A stretch of DNA of 14,082 nt from CALARM01 sp964431735 (GCA_964431735.1 CAYSLJ010000177.1:1-14082); one strand, 5' to 3'. Numbered from the stretch's first letter, positions 6,502 to 13,886 are shown. The notes: generated by a model not told the origin, from the sequence alone. Numbers and translations: made by a program.

Positions 6502-6559
6502 TGTGACCGGTTATCATTGACCGGTTAACAGATCACTTTTCCCGACTCACGACTCACCC
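6502..6559. repeat. GTGAGTC heptamers and degenerate period-7 tract between fliH and fliI
   Basis: Two exact GTGAGTC units (6544-6557, minus strand) contain the fliH stop (TGA, 6554-6556). They are followed in 7-base register by GGGAAAA, GTGATCT, GTTAACC, GGTCAAT, GATAACC and GGTCACA. TGACCGGTTA occurs twice on the plus strand (6504-6513 and 6518-6527), offset by 14 bases, exactly two units. The first two units are certain; the rest looks like a decayed array. Confidence 0.6.
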
Positions 6560-7582
6560 ATTCATTTGCTGTTCAAAAGCTCTCTTCATGATTCCCAGCT
6601 GAAATTCTATTCTGCTGTCCAGGTTGCCGAGATTGGTTTCCAGCATGCAACCTCCTTTGTCTACAACACCATCTGCTTCTATACGAAATTTCTTTACTCC
6701 TTCAAGTATTTTTCTCAATTCATCTTCATGTTCTTTTACATAGGGAAAATCATCCTGGCTTACACGTACTATAATTTCTTCTCTGTCTTTTATTTTATCC
6801 AGATTTGATTTTATTAGATTTAAAACTATTTCATTATTAAGTGTTACTTCAGTATTGATTATTTTTTCAGCAATTTTTAAAGCAAGATCAGCAACCTGCG
6901 GTTCTATCTGTTCATATACTTTTCTTCTTTCTTCCAGTATGCGATTTATAAGAGCCATAGCCTGCTGCATCATGGCTCCTGCTTCCTGCTTTCCTGCTTC
7001 AATACCTAAATTTTTTCCCTGTTCAAATCCTTCTCTTTCTGAGGTTGCCTGAAGCTGCTGACAGTACTGTTTTGCATCTTCTATCAATTTTTTTGCCTTG
7101 GCCTGTGCTTCTTTTATTATTTCTTTTCCTTTAATCTGAGCTTCTTCCAGCTGCTGATTGGCATATTTTTCTTTTGATGATGCTTCTTCAAGCATCTGCT
7201 CCGCTCTTGTCATCTTTTCTTCTGCCACTTTTTCTATCCTGATTGTTCTGGCAGCAAGAGGATCTACTCCCTGATTACCGGGGGCCTGGGCAGAAGGGGG
7301 CGCATCACCGTCATGGCTCATGGCCATAGTCTGTATTTGATGCTGAACCTGTTGTGGTCTATCGTGAACAGATTCTTCTTTTATTTCCTGATGCTGTGGC
7401 TGAGGCATTTCGGCAGGTTTTACCACTCCTTTAGCACCTATAATCAACTGTCCCCTGTGCTGGGGCGGAGGAGTTTCTTTTTTTACAGTTTTAATTCCCC
7501 CTCCTGTTCCTATTACCAGAGGATTTGAAGCGGGTTTTGTAAATTTTATTATTTTTTTCTGATTATTCATATTATTATTCAT
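6554..7582 (-). CDS. fliH: Flagellar assembly protein FliH
   Basis: FliH binds FliI as a dimer, regulates its ATPase activity and links it to the C ring through FliN. The 342-aa product has a Pro/Gln-rich, low-complexity N-terminal third (about 1-110), a long charged helix with Glu/Lys/Ala heptads (about 115-205) and a conserved C-terminal domain (about 210-340) with VADLALKIAEKIINTEV and an acidic IEADGVVDKGGCMLET stretch typical of FliH and the related V-ATPase E subunit. It is longer than the roughly 235-260 aa usual for the family because of the N-terminal extension. The ATG start follows GAGG with a 7-base spacer. The gene begins just after the strong hairpin at 7599-7651, so its expression may be set separately from fliG and the genes before it. 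Confidence 0.9.
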   Translation of the reverse strand: MNNNMNNQKKIIKFTKPASNPLVIGTGGGIKTVKKETPPPQHRGQLIIGAKGVVKPAEMPQPQHQEIKEESVHDRPQQVQHQIQTMAMSHDGDAPPSAQAPGNQGVDPLAARTIRIEKVAEEKMTRAEQMLEEASSKEKYANQQLEEAQIKGKEIIKEAQAKAKKLIEDAKQYCQQLQATSEREGFEQGKNLGIEAGKQEAGAMMQQAMALINRILEERRKVYEQIEPQVADLALKIAEKIINTEVTLNNEIVLNLIKSNLDKIKDREEIIVRVSQDDFPYVKEHEDELRKILEGVKKFRIEADGVVDKGGCMLETNLGNLDSRIEFQLGIMKRAFEQQMNG

Positions 7583-7598
7583 AAATAAACCTCACATA

Positions 7599-7651
7599 AA
7601 AATAGAGGCGGTCAGGTGGTCAGAATCCAACCACCTGACCGCCTTTATTTT
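7599..7651. terminator. Strong hairpin between fliG and fliH (attenuator or bidirectional terminator)
   Basis: Bases 7599-7620 pair with 7630-7651 over 22 positions with one mismatch (at 7605) around a 9-base loop. The inner 15 bp are GC-rich and perfect (AGGCGGTCAGGTGGT). On the operon strand the stem is followed by a run of five T just before the fliH ribosome site, the form of an intrinsic terminator. Since fliHIJ are expected to be co-transcribed with fliFG, partial termination or an RNA-stabilising role seems more likely than complete stopping. Confidence 0.75.
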
Positions 7652-7653
7652 AA

Positions 7654-8649
7654 TTAAGAAGCAATCCTTACTTTTCCGAGTGATACTAAATTTCTGAGTA
7701 TATTCCTTATTTCCTGCTGTGCAGCTCTCACCTGATCTTCATCAACCCTTCCGGAAGGGAGAGCATCCATATCTTCTTTAAGGGCTTTCGCCGCTTCAGG
7801 AGCCATACATCTATATACCCGTTTTACTATCTGCGGATCTGCTCCTTTCAGTGCTAAAATTAAATCTCTCGTATCTGCAAGACGGATTACTTCTCTCAGT
7901 CCTTCATCATTGATATGCTGCAGATCATCAAAATCACAGAGTTTTCTTTTCAAATCCCTTACGAGTCCGGGATTCTTTCTTGTAAGTCCTGTAAGAATTC
8001 TCTCTTCTGTACTCTTATCTGCTTTGCTGAGAATATTTAATAATACTTCTCTTCCGTCAGCTTCGCCGTAATCTCCTCCTCCATCTATAAGGAACTTCAG
8101 TCTGTTCTGTAGCAGACTTTCAATTTCAGTCAGTACATCAGGATCTACCTTCTGTATTTCTGCCAGTCTTCTTGCAACTTCAGTCTGGAGGCTTGCAGAT
8201 AAACGTCTGAGCACATCTGACGCCTGCTTTGCCTCTAAATAAGAAAGAACCAGAGCTATTGACTGAGGATGTTCTCTCTTTAATAGAGAAACTATAGCTT
8301 CCGGTTCAACCTGTCGCAGAAAACCGAGAGGTCTTTTACTGGCAGTGACTATATCCTTACCTTCTACTTCCGTAAGTCCTTCTTCAAGGACCTTTGCGGC
8401 GAAGCTTTCAGCTCCGCCTCCCATAATATTGGTTGCCATCATATCGGATGGAGCGGAAGAACGGGAGAAAAACTCATCTATAACAGCATTTCTTACGTCA
8501 GAAGATACATTCGGCAACTTTGCAATTTCTGCGCTTATCTCCTGGGTCTGCTCCGGTGAAAATTCCCTCATAATCTGAGTCGATACCTCCGGAGGAAGAG
8601 ATACTATGAGAATTGCTGTTTTCTGCTTCGCACTGAGATTTAATCCCAC
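7654..8649 (-). CDS. fliG: Flagellar motor switch protein FliG
   Basis: FliG is the rotor protein of the C ring. Its N-terminal domain binds FliF and its C-terminal torque helix contacts the MotA stator. At 331 aa the length is normal. N-terminal domain: about 5-100. Middle domain: the EHPQ motif (126-129) inside KREHPQSIALVLSYL. C-terminal domain: FDDLQHINDEGLREVI (240-255), LALKGAD (265-271), then the charged torque helix ending KEDMDALPSGRVDEDQV (291-307), with acidic and Arg residues where Escherichia coli FliG has its motor charges. The start is GTG (8647-8649), with AAGGAAG about 10 bases upstream, 18 bases after the fliF stop. The FliF C-terminal peptide that it binds is intact upstream. 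Confidence 0.98.
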   Translation of the reverse strand: MGLNLSAKQKTAILIVSLPPEVSTQIMREFSPEQTQEISAEIAKLPNVSSDVRNAVIDEFFSRSSAPSDMMATNIMGGGAESFAAKVLEEGLTEVEGKDIVTASKRPLGFLRQVEPEAIVSLLKREHPQSIALVLSYLEAKQASDVLRRLSASLQTEVARRLAEIQKVDPDVLTEIESLLQNRLKFLIDGGGDYGEADGREVLLNILSKADKSTEERILTGLTRKNPGLVRDLKRKLCDFDDLQHINDEGLREVIRLADTRDLILALKGADPQIVKRVYRCMAPEAAKALKEDMDALPSGRVDEDQVRAAQQEIRNILRNLVSLGKVRIAS

Positions 8650-8667
8650 TATATAAACACTTCCTTG

Positions 8668-10446
8668 CTATTTTTCTGACATCCATGATGTCTTTAATAA
8701 TTCAGCTACTTTGTTAGGCTTTTCTTTTGCCATTCTGGTAAGCTGATCACATGACACTGTAGTATTGGTTGACGGTGCTACAGTTCTGCCGCTCTTGTCA
8801 CTTAACAGATCGGAAATAGGATTGATTGATGAGCCGGGACCTGCTGTGAGATGGAGTTGCATTTTCTCCTTATTGCTCTTCTTCTGTTTTGCAAGGAACA
8901 TTGCAAATATTACTAACATAACAAGCACTGTTCCTGCTGCTGCCCATGCAAAGACTGCCCTGTTTACTGCAGGTAGACTGGCTTTGTTACCGGGTCTTTC
9001 TCCCACTGGAGCACTTAACATCTCTTTACGCATAATATCATATTCAGAGGTTTTGAAGGGGAAATTACTTACACTTACTACATCTCCTCTGCTCTGATCG
9101 AGTCCTACAGAAGCAGCCACTGCATTCTTTATCTGATCGACTCTGTTCTCAGGCTGATTGTTAAGCATAAGAGCAACAGTTATTCTTTCTACCTGACCGG
9201 GGGCCTGTATTGTTTCAACATTTCTTTCGTTAATTACATAATTGGTCTGTTTGTCTGTACTTATATAGTCAGAACCTTTTTTACCGCCGCTGCCGCCGGA
9301 TGGGGCAACTCCGCTTTCTCCGCCTTTATTGTTGTAAGTTTCCGTTCTGACTGCTTCACTGAGAACATAAACACCGCTGTTTGATGCTACTACCTGATCT
9401 CCGCCACCTACAGGCTGAACTCCTCCTGCATGATTTACTCCTACAGTTCTTCCGCCTATAGTAATATAACCTTCATTACCACCGCCACCTGCACTGGTTT
9501 CAGAGTCACTCGACGAAACTGCCATGCCAGTGTTAGTTCCTCCTCCGGGATTACCATAGACTTTCATAGTGGTTTTCTGCTGATCAAAATTAAGACTTGT
9601 CTTGACTTCTACTGCAGCTTCACCTACTCCCAGGGTTCTGTCCAGGAGTGATTGTGCTCTGTCTGTAAGCTCTTTATCAAATTCTTTCTGTCTCTGCATC
9701 TGTGTACCTGAGGTAGGCATACCGAAAGGATCTTCTTCTGATGCTACGAGAGCTGAAAGAGTAACTCCTCTCTGATCTACTACCTGAACATTTTCCGGTG
9801 AAAGTCTTGCTACTGAACCGGAAACTAAATTAATAATACCCTGTATCTGAGATTTTGATACATTGTAACCATTTCTTGTTTCTATCATAACAGTTGCTTT
9901 TGCAGGCTGTTTGTCTTCTTCAAAAAGACTTTCATCGGGCAGTACAACTCTTACTCTTGCATTTGTTATACCTTCCATTGATACTACAGAAGTCTCAATT
10001 TCCCCTTCCAGGGCATGGAGATGGGCAGCCTGTCTGTCTGCTTCCGTATCGGAAAAACCTGTTTTAAGAGTGGCAAAACTCTGTCTCGCACCTCTCGGAA
10101 GACCTAAATCTGAAAGATGGGAGAGCATTTTGGCTTTAAGCTGACGCTGGGCCATAATATAAGATGTTTTATCACCTTTTATTATATTGAATTCCACACC
10201 GTCTGTATAACCCATAGAATTTAATTCTTTTTTGATCTCATCAATGTCTTCTGATGTGAGTTCTTTTGTGTAAAGTCTCTCCATTGCAAAGTTAGGAGCA
10301 CGATATCCGAAGTACCAGACCGCTCCGGATATAAAACTCAGGAAAACAAGGACTGCACCTAACTGTACATAAAGCGGTAAAGACATAACTTTTTTCAACA
10401 TGTCATCCATTTTATTAGCCTTTTTTTCATTTTCTGTTCCTGCCAT
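8668..10446 (-). CDS. fliF: Flagellar MS-ring protein FliF
   Basis: FliF forms the membrane MS ring that houses the export gate. At 592 aa it is slightly long. Transmembrane segment 1 is at about 26-47 (YVQLGAVLVFLSFISGAVWY) and segment 2 at about 498-519. Between them are the ring-building motifs, including the YscJ-like part with EGEIETSVVSMEGITNARVRV (about 126-146) and the conserved INLVSGSVARLSPENVQVVD (about 206-225). A Gly/Ser-rich region of roughly 90 residues (about 300-395) replaces the shorter variable linker of many homologues. The C-terminus, AELLKTSWMSEK, is the FliG-binding peptide. The ATG start follows a GAGAGGTG site. The gene lies 68 bases after fliE and 18 bases before fliG. 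Confidence 0.98.
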   Translation of the reverse strand: MAGTENEKKANKMDDMLKKVMSLPLYVQLGAVLVFLSFISGAVWYFGYRAPNFAMERLYTKELTSEDIDEIKKELNSMGYTDGVEFNIIKGDKTSYIMAQRQLKAKMLSHLSDLGLPRGARQSFATLKTGFSDTEADRQAAHLHALEGEIETSVVSMEGITNARVRVVLPDESLFEEDKQPAKATVMIETRNGYNVSKSQIQGIINLVSGSVARLSPENVQVVDQRGVTLSALVASEEDPFGMPTSGTQMQRQKEFDKELTDRAQSLLDRTLGVGEAAVEVKTSLNFDQQKTTMKVYGNPGGGTNTGMAVSSSDSETSAGGGGNEGYITIGGRTVGVNHAGGVQPVGGGDQVVASNSGVYVLSEAVRTETYNNKGGESGVAPSGGSGGKKGSDYISTDKQTNYVINERNVETIQAPGQVERITVALMLNNQPENRVDQIKNAVAASVGLDQSRGDVVSVSNFPFKTSEYDIMRKEMLSAPVGERPGNKASLPAVNRAVFAWAAAGTVLVMLVIFAMFLAKQKKSNKEKMQLHLTAGPGSSINPISDLLSDKSGRTVAPSTNTTVSCDQLTRMAKEKPNKVAELLKTSWMSEK

Positions 10447-10514
10447 TTAAAACACCTCTCTTTTTTATTTTATGCAAAACCGTTAAGATCTATTTATATC
10501 TATTTGTAAAAAGA

Positions 10515-10826
10515 TTAGAGCTGCATCTGGAATAATTGACTGCATGCCTGAGTAATCTTGGTTGTGATCTGTGTTGTAAGATGAAGGGCTATCTTGGCTT
10601 TCTGGCCTGCTATTGAAACTTCATGCATTTCTATATCTCCGCCCATCGCTACAATACGACCTGTCTGCCCTGCATAATACATGGCCTTATTGGCACTTGA
10701 AAAAGCCTTTGAGAAAAGATTGCCAAATCCTTCTGTTTCTTCCTGAGGCTTTCCTGCTCCTTTTGAAAAGGACATATCAATAGGTTGCATACTGCTTCTG
10801 CCGATTGAACCGATTTGATCGAACAT
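10515..10826 (-). CDS. fliE: Flagellar hook-basal body complex protein FliE
   Basis: FliE joins the MS ring to the proximal rod and is among the first axial export substrates. At 103 aa the length is typical. The C-terminal three quarters show the family pattern: FGNLFSKAFSSANKA (about 34-48), then GGDIEMHEVSIAGQKAKIAL with the conserved H-E-V/I-A cluster, ending in a T-K-I-T-QACSQLFQMQL stretch that matches the usual ...ayqeImrMqi end. The start codon follows AAGGAGG with about 10 bases between. It lies 27 bases after flgC, in the conserved flgB-flgC-fliE order. Confidence 0.95.
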   Translation of the reverse strand: MFDQIGSIGRSSMQPIDMSFSKGAGKPQEETEGFGNLFSKAFSSANKAMYYAGQTGRIVAMGGDIEMHEVSIAGQKAKIALHLTTQITTKITQACSQLFQMQL

Positions 10827-10853
10827 TACTTTCGCACCTCCTTAAAAATAGCT

Positions 10854-11306
10854 CTATTGCTTTCCTATATCCATTGCAGTCTGTAACATTTTCTTTGCAT
10901 TCTGTATCGCAGTTGAATTGGCTTCATAGGCTCTGCTGGCCTGTATCATATTGGTCATTTCGGAAATTACATTTACATTTGAAACTTCTACAAAACCTTC
11001 TTTGTTTGCATTTGGATTTGAAGGATCGTAAATTTTTCTTACAGAGCTGTTGTCTTCTACAACACCACTGACCTTTACTCCGCCGCCTTTGCTTTTTCCT
11101 CTTATTTCATTGCCCATTGCTCCGCCGCATGGAACAACAAACTGAGGTGTATCTTCTGTTTCCAGAAGAGCTACTTTTCTTTTATATGCTTTTCCGTCTT
11201 CACCTACAGAATTTACATTTGCCAGGTTCTGAGAAATAACATCCATCTGCATTCTCTGTGCAGTCATACCTGATGCGCTTATTTCCATCGCTTGAAAGAA
11301 ACCCAT
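10854..11306 (-). CDS. flgC: Flagellar basal-body rod protein FlgC
   Basis: FlgC is a proximal rod subunit exported by the flagellar apparatus. At 150 aa it is of normal length. The N-terminal helix ISASGMTAQRMQMDVIS leads into the rod signature SQNLANVNS (25-33) and a YKRK stretch (41-44). The middle has the VSGVVEDNSSVRKIYDPSNP segment typical of FlgC, and the C-terminus has GFVEVSNVNVISEMTNMIQ followed by ASRAYEANSTAIQNAKKM. The ATG start follows AAGGAGG. It is 34 bases after flgB and clearly co-transcribed with it. Confidence 0.97.
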   Translation of the reverse strand: MGFFQAMEISASGMTAQRMQMDVISQNLANVNSVGEDGKAYKRKVALLETEDTPQFVVPCGGAMGNEIRGKSKGGGVKVSGVVEDNSSVRKIYDPSNPNANKEGFVEVSNVNVISEMTNMIQASRAYEANSTAIQNAKKMLQTAMDIGKQ

Positions 11307-11340
11307 ATATCATTCCTCCTTACATAATAAATAACATAAA

Positions 11341-11754
11341 TTATTTCACTGTGTCTATGACATAACTTACACCGGACAGTAAACCACCGATTTTACTGGC
11401 CATCTGTTGATAGATCATCTGGTTTTGAACTGATTTTACCATTTCCTGATTTATATCCAGCTTTCCACTCTGATAATTTACAGGCATTTTAAAACTGGCC
11501 ATATCAAAATGTCCGAATTTCATATGCCTCGGATCTGATACCTGAGCAGTTACAGTTTTGTTTTTTGTATGAGGATTTACAAAACCTTCCTGTGCAACAG
11601 CCTGCCTCATAGTCTCCTCAAAGGCTACATCCTTTGCCTGATAGCCGGGAGTGTTGATGTTTGCTAGATTTTCCGATAATACCTTTTGTCTGAGAGATGC
11701 TGCGTCAAGAGCTTTCTCGTAGAAAGCACACATGTCATTTACTTGACCTAACAA
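11341..11754 (-). CDS. flgB: Flagellar basal-body rod protein FlgB
   Basis: FlgB is the innermost proximal rod subunit and the first gene of this operon. The 137-aa product has the family N-terminus ALDAASLRQKVLSENLANIN, continuing TPGYQAKDVAFEE (about 34-46). The C-terminal half includes LDINQEMVKSVQNQMIYQQM (about 97-116), matching the usual VDlEkEMakmaeNqlrYqal pattern. The start is TTG (11752-11754), chosen because AAAGGAGGAG lies 8 bases upstream; the next ATG is codon 8, which is too far from that site. A good promoter at 11858-11886 lies about 100 bases upstream, so the mRNA leader would be near 100 bases. Confidence 0.97.
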   Translation of the reverse strand: MLGQVNDMCAFYEKALDAASLRQKVLSENLANINTPGYQAKDVAFEETMRQAVAQEGFVNPHTKNKTVTAQVSDPRHMKFGHFDMASFKMPVNYQSGKLDINQEMVKSVQNQMIYQQMASKIGGLLSGVSYVIDTVK

Positions 11755-11857
11755 TGTTATCTCCTCCTTTCATACTTCTTTATCTTTAAAATTAATTTCT
11801 GACTTTGTTGAAGATATTTCTTTTCATTTAGTATATTAAACGATCATTATTAAAAAA

Positions 11858-11886
11858 ATATTAGCAAATTGTTAAAATTTTGTTAA
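11858..11886 (-). promoter_or_regulatory. Sigma-A-type promoter for the flgB operon
   Basis: On the minus strand, TTAACA (11881-11886) matches the -35 consensus at 5 of 6, with a 17-base spacer and TAATAT (11858-11863) as -10 (4 of 6). TG at the extended -10 position (TGC before TAATAT) strengthens it. It lies about 100 bases before flgB. The same GTTAACA, N17, TAA layout recurs in both copies of the 52-bp element. Confidence 0.7.
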
Positions 11887-11922
11887 CTTAAGATTCCATC
11901 TGAGAATGATTTTATTTTTAAA

Positions 11923-11951
11923 TTGCAAATTTTTATGGAGTAAATTATAAT
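11923..11951 (+). promoter_or_regulatory. Sigma-A-type promoter for the DUF3006 gene
   Basis: TTGCAA (11923-11928) and a perfect TATAAT (11946-11951) are separated by 17 bases. Transcription would start near 11958, giving a leader of about 20 bases that begins at the ribosome site. The -35 is 36 bases from the -35 of the divergent flgB promoter, so one regulator could act on both. Confidence 0.75.
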
Positions 11952-11977
11952 TATATTGAAAGAGGGTGTTTGTATTA

Positions 11978-12178
11978 ATGAAAGTAATAATCGATAGGTT
12001 CGAAGAAAATTATGCTGTTATAGAACTTTCTGATAAAAAAACAGTCGATCTTCCTCTGGAGCTGGTACCGGAAGGTGCGAAAGAAGGAGATGTTTTAGAT
12101 ATAAGTATTGATTATGAGGAAACAAATAAAATAAAAGAAGAAATAGAAAATTTGATGGAAGATATGTGGAAAGTATAG
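11978..12178 (+). CDS. DUF3006 family small acidic protein
   Basis: A 66-aa protein matching the DUF3006 pattern: MKVIIDRFEENYAVIELSD at the start (ligand or partner unknown), then LPLELVPEGAKEGDVLDISI and an acidic helix ending LMEDMW. Its function is not known; members are often beside other small genes in Firmicutes and related groups. I chose the ATG at 11978 because AGAGGGTG lies 9 bases upstream; the GTG at 11966 overlaps that site. It is transcribed divergently from flgB with its own promoter. Its stop is only 7 bases from the stop of the convergent anti-sigma gene, with no clear terminator hairpin between. Confidence 0.85.
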   Translation: MKVIIDRFEENYAVIELSDKKTVDLPLELVPEGAKEGDVLDISIDYEETNKIKEEIENLMEDMWKV

Positions 12179-12185
12179 TGATTAT

Positions 12186-13280
12186 TTATCTTTTTAAATT
12201 ATTTATTCTATTCATATAATATAAAGCATTATTTTTTTGATTTTCATCTGCAGAGGAATAATCACTGATTATTTTTTTAAATTCTTCTGCTGCTTCAGGA
12301 AATTTTCCCTGTCCATAAAGGCTTTTGCCTTTAATTACAATACCCATTATTTTTATGTGTTCATCTTTATGTTTAATGAGATTTTCTGCTATTTCCAGTG
12401 ATTTCTGAAATTCCTTTTTCTCTATAAACAGTTCAGCTTCTTTTATTTCAATGTCTTCTTTTTTCTCAGAAAAAAATTTCTCTATTATAGCAGATATTTG
12501 TTTCAGGTTTTCCTGATGGCTCTGATCCTGTTTATTATCTCCTCTCATTGTAAACAGCATTTCTTCTTCTGCCAGTATTGTTTCGCATGTTTTCAGCCTT
12601 AATGCCAGATCTTCAAAGAACCATAATTTTTCATATAAATAATTATCTATTATATAAGAATAATTCTTCGCTGCTTCCGAAAAGTTGCCGGATTTTTCAT
12701 AATCCAGCCCTTCCATATAAAGAACTTCTGCCGCGAAATTCGTACCGGGAAATTTTTTCGCCACTTCTTTATATATCTTCATTGCTTCTTTTTTATTACC
12801 GAGCTTTTCATTACATTTCCCTTCTATAAACATAAGTTCAGGTAAATTTTTTGAGTTGTCTGGAGAGTTTATCATAGACCGGGTTTTTTCCAGAGAAGCT
12901 GTATAATTATTGTCTGACATGAGGCGGTATATTTCTTTTATCTCGCTCCCTGCAGTATCTTCTTTTTTTATATTTTTTAGAAATATTCCTGCAAATATTA
13001 TAAGAATAATACATGCAGGTATCAATATGGCCCGTGATATATAAAACACAGGCTTTTTTTTTCTCTCTGAAATTTTTCTGCTGATTTCTCCCCACATTCT
13101 GTCTTCAGGAGGTATTATTGTTTCTACTCCTTTCAGTGCTTCTATAGAATTTTCCAGGAGTCTGTATTCTTCTTTGCATATAGAACACTGATTTAAATGG
13201 GATATTATTTCATTGTTTTTATATTCTTCTGTAGAATTATGGATTTTTTTTATGAAATTGTTACAATCCAATAGACTCAC
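12186..13280 (-). CDS. Membrane anti-sigma factor with zinc-binding N-terminus and extracytoplasmic TPR-like domain
   Basis: Likely binds and inhibits the ECF sigma factor encoded just upstream. The N-terminus shows the zinc anti-sigma motif HLNQCSIC (His28, Cys32, Cys35; HxxxCxxC) in a helical context. One transmembrane segment is at about 82-101, which places the last 260 residues outside the cytoplasm. That part has TPR-type helix pairs: about 146-179 (GKCNEKLGNKKEAMKIYKEV), about 183-216 (GLDYEKSGNFSEAAKNYSYI) and about 304-340 (GKSLYGQGKFPEAAEEFKKI). The length is 364 aa. The assigned start is GTG (13278-13280), but that GTG lies within an AAGGTGAG Shine-Dalgarno-like sequence, so TTG at codon 4 may be the real start. 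It lies 60 bases after the sigma gene. The signal it senses is unknown. Confidence 0.82.
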   Translation of the reverse strand: MSLLDCNNFIKKIHNSTEEYKNNEIISHLNQCSICKEEYRLLENSIEALKGVETIIPPEDRMWGEISRKISERKKKPVFYISRAILIPACIILIIFAGIFLKNIKKEDTAGSEIKEIYRLMSDNNYTASLEKTRSMINSPDNSKNLPELMFIEGKCNEKLGNKKEAMKIYKEVAKKFPGTNFAAEVLYMEGLDYEKSGNFSEAAKNYSYIIDNYLYEKLWFFEDLALRLKTCETILAEEEMLFTMRGDNKQDQSHQENLKQISAIIEKFFSEKKEDIEIKEAELFIEKKEFQKSLEIAENLIKHKDEHIKIMGIVIKGKSLYGQGKFPEAAEEFKKIISDYSSADENQKNNALYYMNRINNLKR

Positions 13281-13286
13281 CTTCTT

Positions 13287-13321
13287 TAATGAACGTGATG
13301 TGTAACACGTAACGAGTAATG
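13287..13321. repeat. CGTAACG-type heptamers between the sigma and anti-sigma genes
   Basis: Period-7 words on the plus strand are CGTGATG (13294), TGTAACA (13301), CGTAACG (13308) and AGTAATG (13315), preceded by a weaker TAATGAA at 13287. They fill most of the 60-base spacer. The units are closely related to the CGTAATG repeat at the plsC end and the GTAACGC repeat at 322-349. Confidence 0.65.
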
Positions 13322-13340
13322 TATGGAAAAATATTGCTAT

Positions 13341-13886
13341 TCATATTTGTAAATATTTTTTTGATTTTTCTTTGAAATGTTCTCTTGCCCTGCATATCTG
13401 CACCTTAATGCTTCCTTCTGTTGAATTCAGTATCTCTGCTATTTCTTTATTTGAAAAATCCTGTATATATTTCATTATTAACAGTAGTCTCTGCCGTTCG
13501 GGAAGTGTATTAAGCACGTCCTGAACCCATCCTCTGTCTTCAGTTTCTGGCTCCAGCTTTTTTATTTCAGTAATTTTTAACAGATAATTCCACAGAGATT
13601 TTTTCTTTCTTATAACATCTATACATGTAGTACTTCCTATTTTATAAATCCACGTTTTAAAACTTGACTGGCCTCTGAATTTATTCAGATGTTCATAGGC
13701 TTTTATAAATACTTCCTGTGTTGTATCCTCTGCTTCTTCGTAATTGCCAAGCATACGAAGAGACAGATTGAAAATCATAATATAATGTCTCTGAAAAAGT
13801 ATAGAAAAATTATCTGATTTTCCCTGATGAAACTCTTTTATGAGATATTCATCATTGAGTTCATTATTCTGTATATCTGTTATCAT
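13341..13886 (-). CDS. ECF-type RNA polymerase sigma factor
   Basis: A sigma-70 family (group 4, ECF) factor that directs RNA polymerase to a specific promoter set. With the start used here it is 181 aa. Region 2 (about 27-95) includes AEDTTQEVFIKAYEHLNKFR (52-71) and SFKTWIYKIGSTTCIDVIRK (75-94); region 4 (about 122-175) includes LPERQRLLLIMKY and the helix-turn-helix SNKEIAEILNSTEGSIKVQI. The linker is short, and regions 1 and 3 are absent, as expected for the group. The frame stays open to an ATG at 13931 (196 aa), but that has no ribosome site. The ATG at 13886 has AAAGG 7 bases upstream and gives the usual start NDEYLIKEF. It is followed by its probable anti-sigma factor. Its targets, including any link to the flagellar operon, are not shown by the sequence. 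Confidence 0.9.
   Translation of the reverse strand: MITDIQNNELNDEYLIKEFHQGKSDNFSILFQRHYIMIFNLSLRMLGNYEEAEDTTQEVFIKAYEHLNKFRGQSSFKTWIYKIGSTTCIDVIRKKKSLWNYLLKITEIKKLEPETEDRGWVQDVLNTLPERQRLLLIMKYIQDFSNKEIAEILNSTEGSIKVQICRAREHFKEKSKKYLQI

Noticed and set aside
8498..8686. Short minus-strand frame overlapping the fliF end and fliG start
   Set aside because: It is an out-of-frame reading of fliG, and no domain or ribosome site supports it.
12150..12200. Terminator between the convergent DUF3006 and anti-sigma genes
   Set aside because: The 7-base gap and flanks are AT-rich but contain no stable GC stem.
12907..13095. Short minus-strand frame inside the anti-sigma gene
   Set aside because: It is another frame of the anti-sigma coding region, and its Lys/Arg/Tyr-rich translation matches nothing I recognise.
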